Notes: a model not told the origin generated them from the sequence alone. Counted from the stretch's first letter, positions 8,660 to 17,458 are shown. The stretch: DNA of 64,000 bases from Paraburkholderia nodosa DSM 21604 (GCF_000519185.1 NZ_JAFA01000026.1:51520-115519), one strand, 5' to 3'. Numbers and translations: made by a program.

Positions 8660-10273
8660 TCAGGCCGCGCGCCGTGCTCCGGCACGCTGCGCAAGCATGA
8701 AGTCCGCGCAGCGCTCGCCGATCATGATCGTCGGCGCGTTCGTGTTGCCGCTCACGATCAACGGCATGACCGAGGCGTCGGCGAGACGCAGCCCGTCCAG
8801 TCCGCGCACGCGCAGGTCGGGCGTGACGACCGCCAGCGCGTCCGTTCCCATCTTGCAGGTGCCGACAGGGTGAAATACCGTCTTCGCCACCGATCGCACG
8901 TAATCTTCGTAGACGTTCTGCGGGATCGCGTCGTCGGCCGAATCGGGCAGCACGAGCATGCCGTCGAGCAGGGCCGCGAGCGACGGGGCGCGCATGATAC
9001 GCCGCGCGAAACGCACGCCGGCGACCATGGTGCGCAGATCGTCTTCGTCGGAAAGAAAGCCGGCGTCGAGCGAGAAGCCCTCATGCGGATCGGCGCTGCG
9101 CAGGCGCAGCGTGCCACGCGACTTGGGCCGCAGCGCGCAGGGATTCACCGAAATGCCATGCCCTTCGGGCGGCGCGCGATCGACGTCGCCAACGAGCGCG
9201 GGCACGACGTGAAATTGCACGTCAGGCCGCCCGCAACCGGTCGCGTCGACGAACGCGCCGCTCTCGATCACGTTCGACGTGAGCAAGCCGCGCCGCGCGG
9301 CGACGTATTGCAGCCCGTGACGCAGTGCCTTCACGCCGCGGTCATGGCCGAGCAGGCTCACCGGCTCACGCGTACGCCCATACACCGACGCCGAAAGATG
9401 GTCCTGGAAATTGCGCCCGACGCCCGGCAGATCGTGCAGCACGCCCACGCCCACCGCACGCAGATGCACGCCGTCGCCAACCCCCGAGAGCATCAGGATC
9501 TTCGGCGTGGCGAGCGCGCCCGCGCTCAGCACGATTTCCTCGCGGCAGCGGAATTCATGGCGGCTGCCGTCGTCGGCGCGCGCGATCACCCCCACGGCGC
9601 GGCGCCCTTCGAACACGAGCCGCTCGACTTCGTAGCCGGTGCGCACGCTCAAGCTTTGCTGACCGCGCACGCGGCCGAGATAGGCGACGGCCGAGCTGCA
9701 GCGGCGGCCCGCATCCGTCGTGGTCTGGTAGTAGCCGACGCCTTCCTGGCTCGCGCCGTTGAAGTCCTCGGTATAGGGCACGCCCGCTTCCATCGCGGCC
9801 TTCACGAATGCAAGGCTCAGAGGATGGCGATGCGTGCCGTCGCTGACCTTGAGCGGTCCCTGCTGTCCATGCAGCGGCGCGCCGAGGCGCCGGTTGCCTT
9901 CGGCGCGGCGGAAATACGGCAGCACGTCGGCGAAGCGCCAGCCGGTCGCGCCGGCGGCGGCCCAGTCGTCGTAGTCCTGCTGCTGGCCGCGAATATAGAT
10001 CATCGCGTTGACCGAGCTGCCGCCGCCGAGCGTGCGTCCCTGCGGGATATAGACCTCGCGGCCGTTCACATGCGCCTGCGCGTCGGTGCGGTACATCCAC
10101 GTGCGCCGCGTGCCGTGCACGCGGATGAAGGTGCCGGGAATATGAATGTACGGATGGTTGTCGCGCGGACCGGCCTCGAGCAGCAGCACGCTGCAGCCCG
10201 CTTCGACGAGCCGCGCCGCGACCGTGCAGCCACCCGAGCCGCCGCCCGCCACGATGTAGTCGAACGTTTCCAT
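8660..10273 (-). CDS. GMC-family FAD oxidoreductase (choline-dehydrogenase-like)
   Basis: This flavoprotein alcohol dehydrogenase/oxidase would oxidise a primary alcohol to an aldehyde. The 537-residue product has the dinucleotide-binding GGGSGG at residues 10-15, the GMC signature GRTLGGGSSVNAM, and the C-terminal active-site pair: His in FHPVGTCKMG and Asn in SGNTNAP. The start is the ATG at 10273, because METFDYIVAGG is the conserved beginning; the open frame upstream overlaps the ALDH gene and is not coding. It starts 11 bases after the ALDH stop, so the two are co-transcribed. The alcohol produced or imported by the locus is unknown. An insertion-type BetA role is unlikely because no betaine genes accompany it. 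Confidence 0.9.
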   Translation of the reverse strand: METFDYIVAGGGSGGCTVAARLVEAGCSVLLLEAGPRDNHPYIHIPGTFIRVHGTRRTWMYRTDAQAHVNGREVYIPQGRTLGGGSSVNAMIYIRGQQQDYDDWAAAGATGWRFADVLPYFRRAEGNRRLGAPLHGQQGPLKVSDGTHRHPLSLAFVKAAMEAGVPYTEDFNGASQEGVGYYQTTTDAGRRCSSAVAYLGRVRGQQSLSVRTGYEVERLVFEGRRAVGVIARADDGSRHEFRCREEIVLSAGALATPKILMLSGVGDGVHLRAVGVGVLHDLPGVGRNFQDHLSASVYGRTREPVSLLGHDRGVKALRHGLQYVAARRGLLTSNVIESGAFVDATGCGRPDVQFHVVPALVGDVDRAPPEGHGISVNPCALRPKSRGTLRLRSADPHEGFSLDAGFLSDEDDLRTMVAGVRFARRIMRAPSLAALLDGMLVLPDSADDAIPQNVYEDYVRSVAKTVFHPVGTCKMGTDALAVVTPDLRVRGLDGLRLADASVMPLIVSGNTNAPTIMIGERCADFMLAQRAGARRAA

Positions 10274-10284
10274 CGCCACGCCGC

Positions 10285-11724
10285 TCAGATGCCGACCTGG
10301 CTGACGAACTTCGGCTGCAGGTAGGCGTCGAGCCCTTCGCTGCCGCCCTCGCTGCCGTAGCCGCTGTCCTTCCAGCCGCCAAACGGTGTTTCGGGCGCGG
10401 CGAGGCCGAAGTGGTTGATCGACACCATGCCGGATTCGAGATCGTCGGCGAGTCGCGTGGCCGTTGCGATCGAGCGCGTGAAGGCGAACGCGGCGAGGCC
10501 ATACGGTAGCGCGTTGGCACGCGCGATCACCTCGTCGAGCGTCTCGAAGCGCAGGACAGCCGCGATCGGGCCGAACGGTTCGTCGTGCATCACGCGTGCG
10601 TGGTCGGGCAGGTCGGTGAGCACGGTTGGCTGGAAGTAGAAGCCTTCGCTGCCGGCGATGCGCTCGCCACCTGTGCGCACCGTCGCGCCGCATTCGCGCG
10701 CGTCGGCGACGAAGGCCGCCATGGCGTCCACGCGGCGCGCGTGGGCGAGCGGCCCCATTTGCGTGCCCGCGTCAGTGCCCGCGCCGACCACGAGGCGCGC
10801 GCTCTGGTTCGCGAACGCGTCGAGGAACGCGTCGTAGACACCCGCCTGCACGAAAAAGCGCGTGGGCGAGGCGCAGACCTGGCCCGCGTTGCGGAACTTG
10901 AGCCCGGCGCCGAGCGCCGCCGCGGTGGCCACGTCGGCGTCATCGCAGACGATGAACGGCGCGTGGCCGCCCAGCTCCAGCGTGCAGCGCTTCAAATGCT
11001 GCGCCGCCAGCGCGCCCAGTGCGCGGCCCACGGGCACCGAACCTGTGAACGACACCTTGCGGATCACGTCGGACTGGATCAGATACGACGACACTTCAGC
11101 GGGAACACCGAACAGAAGGTTCAGCACGCCATCGGGAACGCCCGCGTCCTGGAACGCGCGGCACATTTCGATACAGGACGACGGTGTTTCCTCCGGCCCC
11201 TTCGCGATGATCGAGCAGCCGGCCGCCAGCGCGCCCGCGATCTTGCGTACGAGCTGCGAAACCGGGAAGTTCCACGGGCTGAACGCCGCCACCGGGCCGA
11301 CCGGCTCGCGCAGCACGATCTGGCGCGCGCCACGCTGGCGCGGCGGAATCAGCCGGCCATAGGCGCGCCGGCCTTCTTCCGCGTACCAGTCGACGTGATC
11401 GCCCGCGCCGCCCGCTTCCATACGAGCCTCGGCCAACGGCTTGCCCTGCTCCTTCGTGATGAGTTGCGCGATCGTTTCCGCGCGCTCACGCAGCAGATCC
11501 GCCGCGCGGACGAGAATTTTGGCGCGCTCGTAAGCGGATGTCTTGCGCCACACCTCGAAGCCGCGCTGTGCCGCCGCCAGCGCGAGCGTCATGTCCTGCT
11601 CGCTGGCGAGCGTGAGCTCGCCGAGCGCAGCGCCCGTCGCGGGATCGCGCACCGTCGCGCGTTGCGCGTGCGTCCCGGCGCGCCATGCGCCGTCGATCAG
11701 CAAGGGAGTTTCAAATGTCGTCAT
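10285..11724 (-). CDS. NAD(P)-dependent aldehyde dehydrogenase (succinate-semialdehyde-dehydrogenase-like)
   Basis: This 479-residue ALDH superfamily member is closest in pattern to GabD-type semialdehyde dehydrogenases. The general-base Glu lies in LELGGHAPF, the catalytic Cys in NAGQVCASPTR, and the cofactor motif FTGSVPVGR precedes them. The ATG at 11724 begins MTTFETPLLIDG. It heads the minus-strand operon with the GMC enzyme and permease and is divergent from the cupin operon across a 278-base gap. With the GMC enzyme it would form an alcohol-aldehyde-acid oxidation step. The substrate is not assignable. Confidence 0.9.
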   Translation of the reverse strand: MTTFETPLLIDGAWRAGTHAQRATVRDPATGAALGELTLASEQDMTLALAAAQRGFEVWRKTSAYERAKILVRAADLLRERAETIAQLITKEQGKPLAEARMEAGGAGDHVDWYAEEGRRAYGRLIPPRQRGARQIVLREPVGPVAAFSPWNFPVSQLVRKIAGALAAGCSIIAKGPEETPSSCIEMCRAFQDAGVPDGVLNLLFGVPAEVSSYLIQSDVIRKVSFTGSVPVGRALGALAAQHLKRCTLELGGHAPFIVCDDADVATAAALGAGLKFRNAGQVCASPTRFFVQAGVYDAFLDAFANQSARLVVGAGTDAGTQMGPLAHARRVDAMAAFVADARECGATVRTGGERIAGSEGFYFQPTVLTDLPDHARVMHDEPFGPIAAVLRFETLDEVIARANALPYGLAAFAFTRSIATATRLADDLESGMVSINHFGLAAPETPFGGWKDSGYGSEGGSEGLDAYLQPKFVSQVGI

Positions 11725-11775
11725 GTTGCGTCCTATGTCTGCCGGGCGTCTTTCGTTGCCCTTTCATGTTTTTCT

Positions 11776-11795
11776 AAAAGAAACGACGTTCTTTT
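11776..11795. promoter_or_regulatory. Perfect inverted repeat, candidate IclR operator
   Basis: Arms aaaagaa and ttctttt flank acgacg, 52-71 bases upstream of the ALDH start. A degenerate second copy, gaaaac-tt-gttctttt, lies around 11924-11940 on the cupin side. The pattern (A-rich arm, short spacer, T-rich arm) suits IclR-family operators, and an IclR gene is encoded in the divergent operon (14169-15005). Apart from these motifs and a start-proximal GGGAGA, I see nothing coding in the gap 11725-12002. Confidence 0.5.
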
Positions 11796-12002
11796 CACCG
11801 ACACATCGTAGAGGCACGTTTCAAGCAATGTCAAGCACTTGTCGCCAGGTGTAAATCCCAACATCCTTTGCGACACACGAGCCTTGACTGCCCCGTCAAA
11901 CGGGAACTAGGATTCTCCCCATCGAAAACTTGTTCTTTTAATCGAAACCACGGCGCGCACCGGTCCGGCCAGCGCCGCGCCACTTGCGGGAGACACCCTT
12001 CG

Positions 12003-12404
12003 ATGAACTATCAGGACCTGCTTCACAACTGGAACGACCTGCCGCGCGAAGTGGTGCGCAAGGGCGTGGAACGCGTCGGCTTTCGCGGCGACGACGTGAT
12101 GTGCGTGATGAACTGGCTCACGCCCGGCATGCAGGTGTTCCCGCACAGCCACACGTTCGAGCAGCTCGTCATCATCGTGCAGGGCCGCGTGCGCTTTCAT
12201 CTGGACGACGACGTGATCGAAGGCGGTCCCGGCACGATGATCCGCATTCCGCCGCACGTGGTGCACTACGCGGAGCCGATCGGCGACGAGGTCGTGCTCA
12301 ACCTCGACGTGTTCGCGCCGCTGCGCGAGGACTATCGCCATCTGGTCGAGTACCAGGCGGGCGAATTCGCGGCGAAGGACGCAGCGGCCGGAGCCGCCGC
12401 GTGA
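12003..12404 (+). CDS. Small cupin-domain protein
   Basis: This 133-residue single-domain cupin shows motif 1 as PHSHTFEQL (two His and a Glu) with GRVRFHLDD, and motif 2 around PPHVVHYAE. It could be a metal-dependent isomerase or hydrolase, or a small-molecule sensor; the sequence does not decide. The ATG at 12003 follows GGGAGA by 9 bases; an open frame further upstream lacks conservation. It is the first gene of the plus-strand operon, and its stop overlaps the GTG start of the aldolase gene (GTGA), which indicates translational coupling. Confidence 0.85.
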   Translation: MNYQDLLHNWNDLPREVVRKGVERVGFRGDDVMCVMNWLTPGMQVFPHSHTFEQLVIIVQGRVRFHLDDDVIEGGPGTMIRIPPHVVHYAEPIGDEVVLNLDVFAPLREDYRHLVEYQAGEFAAKDAAAGAAA

Positions 12405-13177
12405 GCCCGCAGATGAGCCCGCAAAGCTTTCGCAGCCGCCTGCGCTCGGGCACGACGCTCGTCAGCTCGTTCATCAAGACCGGCCACTATCAGCCTGTGG
12501 AAGTGGCGGGCGCGGCGGGCCTCGACGCCGTCGTGATCGATGCGGAGCACGCCGCGTTCAGCGCGGGCGATCTCGACGCCTGCCTGATGGCTTGCCGCGC
12601 GGCCGGCGTGGCGGGTCTCGTGCGCGTACCCGACACGCGTCCTGCCACGTTGCTGCAAGTGCTCGACATGGGCGCCGAAGGCGTGCTCGTGCCGCACGTG
12701 CGCAGCGCCGCGCAGGCCGCAGAGATCGTTGCCTGCACACGCTATGCGAAGGGGGTGCGCGGCTTCTCGAACTCGGCGCGCGCGGGCGACTATGGCGTGG
12801 TGCCGATGCGCGAGCACATCGCCCAGCAGGACGAAGCCGTGAGCGTGATCTGCCAGATCGAGGACGAGGATGCGCTCGCGCATCTCGCCGCGATCGCCGG
12901 CGTGGACGGCGTGGATTGCCTCTTTGTCGGCCGCGCCGACCTCTCGGTCTCGCTGCGCACCTTCGATATCGACGACCCCGTCGTGTCCCGCGCCACGCGC
13001 GCCGCGCTCGACGCGGCCGTCGACGCCGGCAAGGCCGGCGGAATCTTCCTCGGCGAAACGGCGAGCGTGCCCGCGTGGCGCGCCGCCGGCGCCTCGTTCT
13101 TCGTCGTCGGCTCGGATCAGTCCATGATGCGCGCCGGCTGGCGTCAGGCCGCGCAGCACGTGCGCGCCGCCACCTGA
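12401..13177 (+). CDS. HpcH/HpaI-family aldolase
   Basis: This class II pyruvate-type aldolase (HpaI/GarL fold) would cleave a 4-hydroxy-2-oxoacid into pyruvate plus an aldehyde, or run the reverse. Family landmarks in the 258 residues are VVIDAEHAAF near the N-terminus, LVRVPD with the catalytic Arg, the metal-binding Glu in QIEDEDAL, and the metal-binding Asp in FVGRADLSVSL. I chose GTG 12401 because GGAG sits 7 bases ahead and it overlaps the cupin stop; ATG 12413 is the alternative and would give 254 residues. It is followed after 20 bases by the DUF6282 gene. An aldolase next to an ALDH and an alcohol oxidoreductase suggests the aldehyde product is oxidised locally. Confidence 0.9.
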   Translation: MSPQMSPQSFRSRLRSGTTLVSSFIKTGHYQPVEVAGAAGLDAVVIDAEHAAFSAGDLDACLMACRAAGVAGLVRVPDTRPATLLQVLDMGAEGVLVPHVRSAAQAAEIVACTRYAKGVRGFSNSARAGDYGVVPMREHIAQQDEAVSVICQIEDEDALAHLAAIAGVDGVDCLFVGRADLSVSLRTFDIDDPVVSRATRAALDAAVDAGKAGGIFLGETASVPAWRAAGASFFVVGSDQSMMRAGWRQAAQHVRAAT

Positions 13178-13197
13178 ATCAACGCAAAGGAATTGCC

Positions 13198-14136
13198 ATG
13201 AGCGACACCATTCTCGAACACGACAACGACACCGCCGAACAGGACGCGCAGATCGACCGCCTCATGCAGGGGGCGATCGACCTGCATTGCCATAGCGGCC
13301 CTTCCGTGATGGCGCGCTATCTCGACCACATCGAGGCGATTCGCGAAGCCTCTGCGGCGGGCCTGAAAGCCGTGCTGCTGAAGGACCACTACTACTCGTG
13401 CACGCCGGTCTCGTACCTGCTCAACAAGCACTTCGCCGATTCGGGCGTGCAGGTGCTCTCGGGCGTGCCGCTGAACAATGCGGTGGGCGGCCTGAACGTG
13501 CATGCCGTCGAGCACGGCCTGAAACTCGGCGCGAATCTCGTCTGGATGCCGACGTTCTCCTCGAAGAACCACATCGCGCACCATCACCAGGACAAGCAGT
13601 TCGACCAGAAATTTCCGCAGACGACACAGCGCATGCTGCAGCCGATCCCGCTGACCGTGCTTGACGACGACGGCCAGCTCAAGGACGAAGTGCTCGCGAT
13701 TCTCGACCTGGTCGCCGAGGCGGACGTGGTGCTCTCGGGCGGCCACCTCAACATCTCGGAGATCTTTCCGCTCTTCGAGGAAGCGCGCAAACGCGGCGTG
13801 AAGCGCCTGCTCGTGAACCACCCGACCTACGTGGTCGACGCGACGCTCGACCATATGCGCCAGCTCGCGAGCGAAGGTGTGTTCATGGAGCACTCGATGT
13901 GCATGTGGGTGCCGGGCTCCAAGTTCAAGTTCTACGACCCCGAATTCCTCGGCCAGGTGATCGAGGCGGGCACGGTCGATCTGACGATTCTCGGCTCGGA
14001 TCTCGGCCAGAAGGGCAACCCGACCATCGGCGACGGATTCCGCAGTGTGATCCGCACGGCGCTCGACATCGGGTACAGCGACGCAGACATCCGTAAAATG
14101 ACGTCGGGCAATGCCGCCCGGCTGATGGGTCTCTGA
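13198..14136 (+). CDS. DUF6282-family protein (metal-dependent-hydrolase-like)
   Basis: This 312-residue protein resembles DUF6282, an uncharacterised family with an amidohydrolase/PHP-like flavour. Possible metal ligands are visible: DLHCHSGPS at residues 28-36, KDHYY near 62, SSKNHIAHHHQD in the middle, SGGHLN and LVNHPT further on, and GSDLGQ near the C-terminus. This His/Asp spacing along a barrel-like chain fits a TIM-barrel hydrolase, but no catalysed reaction is known to me. The ATG at 13198 follows AAAGGAA. It lies between the aldolase and IclR genes in one operon, so a lactone, amide or ring-opening hydrolysis is plausible. That is inference. Confidence 0.8.
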   Translation: MSDTILEHDNDTAEQDAQIDRLMQGAIDLHCHSGPSVMARYLDHIEAIREASAAGLKAVLLKDHYYSCTPVSYLLNKHFADSGVQVLSGVPLNNAVGGLNVHAVEHGLKLGANLVWMPTFSSKNHIAHHHQDKQFDQKFPQTTQRMLQPIPLTVLDDDGQLKDEVLAILDLVAEADVVLSGGHLNISEIFPLFEEARKRGVKRLLVNHPTYVVDATLDHMRQLASEGVFMEHSMCMWVPGSKFKFYDPEFLGQVIEAGTVDLTILGSDLGQKGNPTIGDGFRSVIRTALDIGYSDADIRKMTSGNAARLMGL

Positions 14137-14168
14137 ACCGCGCCGGGCCACAACCGGAGAACGAGTCA

Positions 14169-15005
14169 ATGGCAACGCAAAAGGCGCGCATTCAGGAGAC
14201 GGGCGAAGGACCGGCCGTACTGGAATCGGTGGAGATCGTGTTCAGGCTGCTCGACGAGATGTCGTCGGCGCGGCGCCCGATGGGCGTGACCGAACTCGCG
14301 CAGATCATCGAGGAGCCCAAGCCCCGCGTGTACCGCCACCTCGCTTCGCTGCGCCAGTTGGGCGTGGTGGAGCAGGACCCGGTCAGCGAGAAGTACCGGC
14401 TCGGTGCGCGTCTCGTGATCTATGGCGCGGCGGCGAGCGAGCAGTTCGACCTGCGCACGCTCGCCGACCCGTACCTCACGCAGATCCGCGATGCGACGGG
14501 CCAGACCGCCCTGCTCTCAGTCGCGACCAACGACACGGCGCTGGTGGTCGCGACGGTCGAGTCGAAGGCGAATGTCTGCATCTCCGTGAAGCCGGGCAAT
14601 CGCGTACAGCCGTATTGCTCGGCGCAAGGCCGTATCGTGCTCGCCTTCGCCGACGAAGCCAGCCAGCAACGCGTGATGCGCCGCAAGATGTTGCCGCTCA
14701 CGCCGCACACGATGACCGATCCCGCCGAACTCGCGGCACGCCTGAAGCTCATTCGCGCGCGCCTCTACGACGACGCGGACGGTGAAGTGACGGTGGGCAT
14801 CAACGCACTGTGCTGCCCGATCTTCGGCCACAACAACGTGGTGCTCGGCACGATCGGCGTAGTCGGGTCTAGCGGCGAAGTGGTCTCGCCGCCGGACCCG
14901 GCCATGCTCAAGCACGTGCAGACCGCCGCCGCCGCATTGAGCGCGCGGCTCAACGGCGACGCGTACGAGCACACGCTCGCGGCGCATCGCAAGAAACCGA
15001 CCTGA
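14169..15005 (+). CDS. IclR-family transcriptional regulator
   Basis: This 278-residue IclR protein has a winged helix-turn-helix at about residues 18-80 (VTELAQIIEEPKPRVYRHLASL) and an effector domain containing KPGNRVQPYCSAQGRIVLAF and GINALCCPIFG. It sits within the plus-strand operon, 32 bases after the DUF6282 stop and 8 bases before the next start. The likely targets are its own operon and the divergent ALDH operon through the repeats in 11776-11940. Confidence 0.9.
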   Translation: MATQKARIQETGEGPAVLESVEIVFRLLDEMSSARRPMGVTELAQIIEEPKPRVYRHLASLRQLGVVEQDPVSEKYRLGARLVIYGAAASEQFDLRTLADPYLTQIRDATGQTALLSVATNDTALVVATVESKANVCISVKPGNRVQPYCSAQGRIVLAFADEASQQRVMRRKMLPLTPHTMTDPAELAARLKLIRARLYDDADGEVTVGINALCCPIFGHNNVVLGTIGVVGSSGEVVSPPDPAMLKHVQTAAAALSARLNGDAYEHTLAAHRKKPT

Positions 15006-15013
15006 ACGAACGC

Positions 15014-16069
15014 ATGACAATGAACCGACTGGAGAGCCGCGTTGGCGCGCTCACCCTCAAAAACCCCGTCATCTGCGGCGCGGGCGAACACACGATGACG
15101 GGCGACGCAATCCGCGCGGCGCTGCGCCAGGGCGTGGGCGCCGTGGTCGCCAAATCGACCAACGAATCCCAGGCCGCAAAAGATCAGCTCGATCGAACCG
15201 ACTACGCGCTGCTGGACAACCACTGGAATCCAGTGCCATGGCACGAGGCGCGCTCGCAGGACGCAACGCTCTTTTGCCGCTCGGGCCTGTTGCAGCGCGG
15301 CTTTGAAGGCTGGATCGACGAGCTGGCCGCGCTGGACAAGGACGCGCGAGCGAGCGACAGCTACGTGATCGCGAGCCTCATCCTCAGCGATCTCGAGCAA
15401 TGCGCGCAGTACGCTTCGCAGATCGAACAGGCCGGCCTGCGCGTTCTCGAAGTGAATATCGGCGCGCCGCACGGCGAGGAAGCGGCGCAAGGCGCGATTC
15501 GCCTCGAACGCGACGCCGAGCGCATCACGCGCATCGTCGCGCGGCTGCGCGCAAGCACGACGCTCCCGCTGTGGATCAAGCTCACGGGCCAGAGCGAGGA
15601 CGTGGCCGGCATCGCGGCCGCTGCAAAGGCAGGCGGCGCCGACGCCGTGATCCTGATGGGTCGCTTCATGGGCTTTCTGCCCGATCTCGACACGCAGCGC
15701 CCCGTGCTCGGCACGAATGCGGCTGTCGGCGGCGGCTGGGCGCTGCCGCTCACGGCACGCTGGATCTCGCTCGCGCGCCGCCGGGTGGGCGCGGATTTTC
15801 CGCTGCTCGCGACCAACGGCGCGCGCAACGGGCTCGATGTCGCGCGCTTCCTGCTTGCAGGCGCCTGCGCGACCGAAATGACGTCTGCCGTGCTCACGCG
15901 CGGCTATGCGGCGCTCGGCGACGCCATCGCGGAACTCGACGACTATCTGCGTGCGCGCGGCCAATCCGTTGCCGACGTGCTGGGCCTCGCCGCGGACCGC
16001 GTGGAGACCTATCAGCAACAGGCGAGCCGGCCCGGTCACTGGACGCAGTTCGCCCCCGCCACCGAATAA
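15014..16069 (+). CDS. Dihydroorotate/dihydropyrimidine-dehydrogenase-like FMN protein without the usual Cys
   Basis: This 351-residue FMN-type TIM barrel belongs to the DHODH / PreA superfamily. The N-terminal NPVICGAGEHT and VVAKSTN (residue 47 Lys) and the mid-chain LPLWIKLTG fit flavin-binding elements, and TNGARNG near 275 fits the phosphate site. The conserved loop that in family members reads NxSCPH is NIGAPH here (residues 148-153), so the Cys is Ala, and no ACGQ-type Cys follows. It may be a non-redox or differently acting relative. The ATG at 15014 has an alternative two codons downstream. It is the last gene of the operon before a good terminator at 16083. Confidence 0.78.
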   Translation: MTMNRLESRVGALTLKNPVICGAGEHTMTGDAIRAALRQGVGAVVAKSTNESQAAKDQLDRTDYALLDNHWNPVPWHEARSQDATLFCRSGLLQRGFEGWIDELAALDKDARASDSYVIASLILSDLEQCAQYASQIEQAGLRVLEVNIGAPHGEEAAQGAIRLERDAERITRIVARLRASTTLPLWIKLTGQSEDVAGIAAAAKAGGADAVILMGRFMGFLPDLDTQRPVLGTNAAVGGGWALPLTARWISLARRRVGADFPLLATNGARNGLDVARFLLAGACATEMTSAVLTRGYAALGDAIAELDDYLRARGQSVADVLGLAADRVETYQQQASRPGHWTQFAPATE

Positions 16070-16082
16070 GCCCGCAGACTCC

Positions 16083-16117
16083 AAGCCGCAGCGCAACCTC
16101 CGAAACTGCGGCTTTCT
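16083..16117 (+). terminator. Rho-independent terminator after the DHODH-like gene
   Basis: Stem arms aagccgcag (16083-16091) and ctgcggctt (16106-16114) are followed by a short T-rich tail, 14 bases after the stop. It separates the catabolic operon from the porin gene. Confidence 0.75.
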
Positions 16118-16167
16118 TGCATAAATATTTCGGATTACAAATTAAATATCCAGTCACGAGGAGACCT

Positions 16168-17202
16168 ATGAAACGCTTCATCGCCCGCGTTGCCTGCCGG
16201 GTTGCGCCATTGCTCGCGCTGCCGTTCCTTTCCTCGCACGCGCACGCGCAGTCGTCTGTCACGATGTACGGCATGGTCGACACGTTCGTGCAGTATGTCA
16301 ACACGGGCAACGGCTATACGGCAGCGATGAACAGCAGCGGGCAATATGGCTCGCGCATCGGCTTTCGCGGATCCGAGGACATCGGCGGCGGCAACAAGAT
16401 CGACTTCGTTCTGGAAAACGGCTTCTATTCGAACGACGGCACGTTCGCGACGGCGGGATCGATATTCAACCGGCAGGCATGGGTTGGCGCGTCGGGTAGT
16501 TGGGGCAGCGTGCGAGCTGGCCGCCAGAACTCGCTGCTGTTTCTCAACGAAGGCCGTCTCGACGCGTTTGGAGGTGCCACACAGGCTTCGGGCATCAACA
16601 ATCTGAGTGTCTATACGTATCGTACGAGCAATACCGTGGCGTACTTCTCACCAAAGTTTGCAGGCCTTCAGGCTGCTGGTTACATCGGTCTCGGTGATGC
16701 AGGCGGGTTCCGTTCGGGCGGCTCGAACTACCAGTTCGCCGTTACCTACGACGGTCCGGCGATCTCCGCCGTGTACACGATGCAAGGCGTGCGCAACGCC
16801 AACGCTACCAGCACCGAACGCTCTACCTTCGCGGGCGGCTCGTATGATTTCGGCGCGGCGCGCCTCTATGCCGGCTACGCAGCCGCTTCGTGGGACGACA
16901 TGAAGATCGACATCCGCAGCTTCGAGTTCTCCGGGCGCTGGACCTTCTCGCCTTTCGCGTTTCTCGCGCTGGGCTACACGTTCCTGCAGGACCGGATCGG
17001 GAGCAACGATGCCGTCCAGTACAGCGCGATGTTCAACTATGCGTTCTCAAAGCGCACAAGCGTATATGCGGCGCTGTCGTGGCTCGACAATCGTGGCGCG
17101 GCACAATATCGTCTCGCGGGCGCAGCGAACGCAGGTCTTGCGCTCGCTTATCCTGGTGCACCAGTGAGAGGTGCACAGGTTGGTTTGGTGCAAGCTTTCT
17201 AG
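16168..17202 (+). CDS. Gram-negative porin (OmpC/OmpQ-like trimeric porin)
   Basis: This 344-residue outer-membrane porin has a Sec signal ending at AHAQ (residue 27-28). The mature chain begins SSVTMYGMVDTFVQYV, the usual first strand in Burkholderiales porins, and has GSRIGFRGSEDIGGG and the long loop region WGSVRAGRQN. The last residue is Phe, as required for outer-membrane insertion. GAGGAG precedes the ATG at 16168. The AT-rich stretch 16118-16160 probably holds its promoter (TTGCAT at 16117). It follows the catabolic operon and may serve it, but such porins are common and may be general-purpose. Confidence 0.93.
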   Translation: MKRFIARVACRVAPLLALPFLSSHAHAQSSVTMYGMVDTFVQYVNTGNGYTAAMNSSGQYGSRIGFRGSEDIGGGNKIDFVLENGFYSNDGTFATAGSIFNRQAWVGASGSWGSVRAGRQNSLLFLNEGRLDAFGGATQASGINNLSVYTYRTSNTVAYFSPKFAGLQAAGYIGLGDAGGFRSGGSNYQFAVTYDGPAISAVYTMQGVRNANATSTERSTFAGGSYDFGAARLYAGYAAASWDDMKIDIRSFEFSGRWTFSPFAFLALGYTFLQDRIGSNDAVQYSAMFNYAFSKRTSVYAALSWLDNRGAAQYRLAGAANAGLALAYPGAPVRGAQVGLVQAF

Positions 17203-17239
17203 CCTTACACAACGCTGACGCGGTCCATGTGTCACACAT

Positions 17240-17279
17240 CGGACCCGTTTGCTCTGCCGGTTTGTCGGGATCCGTTTGC
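17240..17279 (+). repeat. Left copies of two short direct repeats flanking the 17.4-25.8 kb island
   Basis: cggacccgttt (17240-17250) and ggatccgtttgc (17268-17279) both recur, same orientation, at 26349-26359 and 26326-26337. The base context is also similar (gtcac four to six bases before cggaccc in both). The two words occur in opposite order on the two sides. They may be sub-terminal repeats of a decayed insertion sequence. Other than this and the terminator at 17373-17408, I see nothing in 17203-17458. Confidence 0.5.
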
Positions 17280-17372
17280 CAACGCGGGTTCGATGCATCT
17301 GCCGCACCCCGTGTTAGAACGAACTTTCACTTTCAGAGATCACTCGCCGCCGCACCTTCCATACCTGTGCCA

Positions 17373-17408
17373 ATAAAAAGGTCCCAGTTCCTCAATAGTT
17401 CCTGGGAC
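17373..17408 (-). terminator. Terminator of the DUF4392 operon
   Basis: On the minus strand gtcccag and ctgggac (17402-17408 and 17381-17387) form a 7-base stem, followed by CTTTTTATT. It lies about 50 bases after the stop at 17459, where a terminator for the six-gene operon is expected. Confidence 0.7.
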
Positions 17409-17458
17409 TCAACTGTATGATGCTGAGTGTGAGCTTGAATGGCTTACGCTACCAGAAT

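Noticed and set aside
17203..17458. Possible intact insertion sequence at the left boundary
   Set aside because: No transposase frame and no clear terminal inverted repeats; only short direct words shared with the right side.
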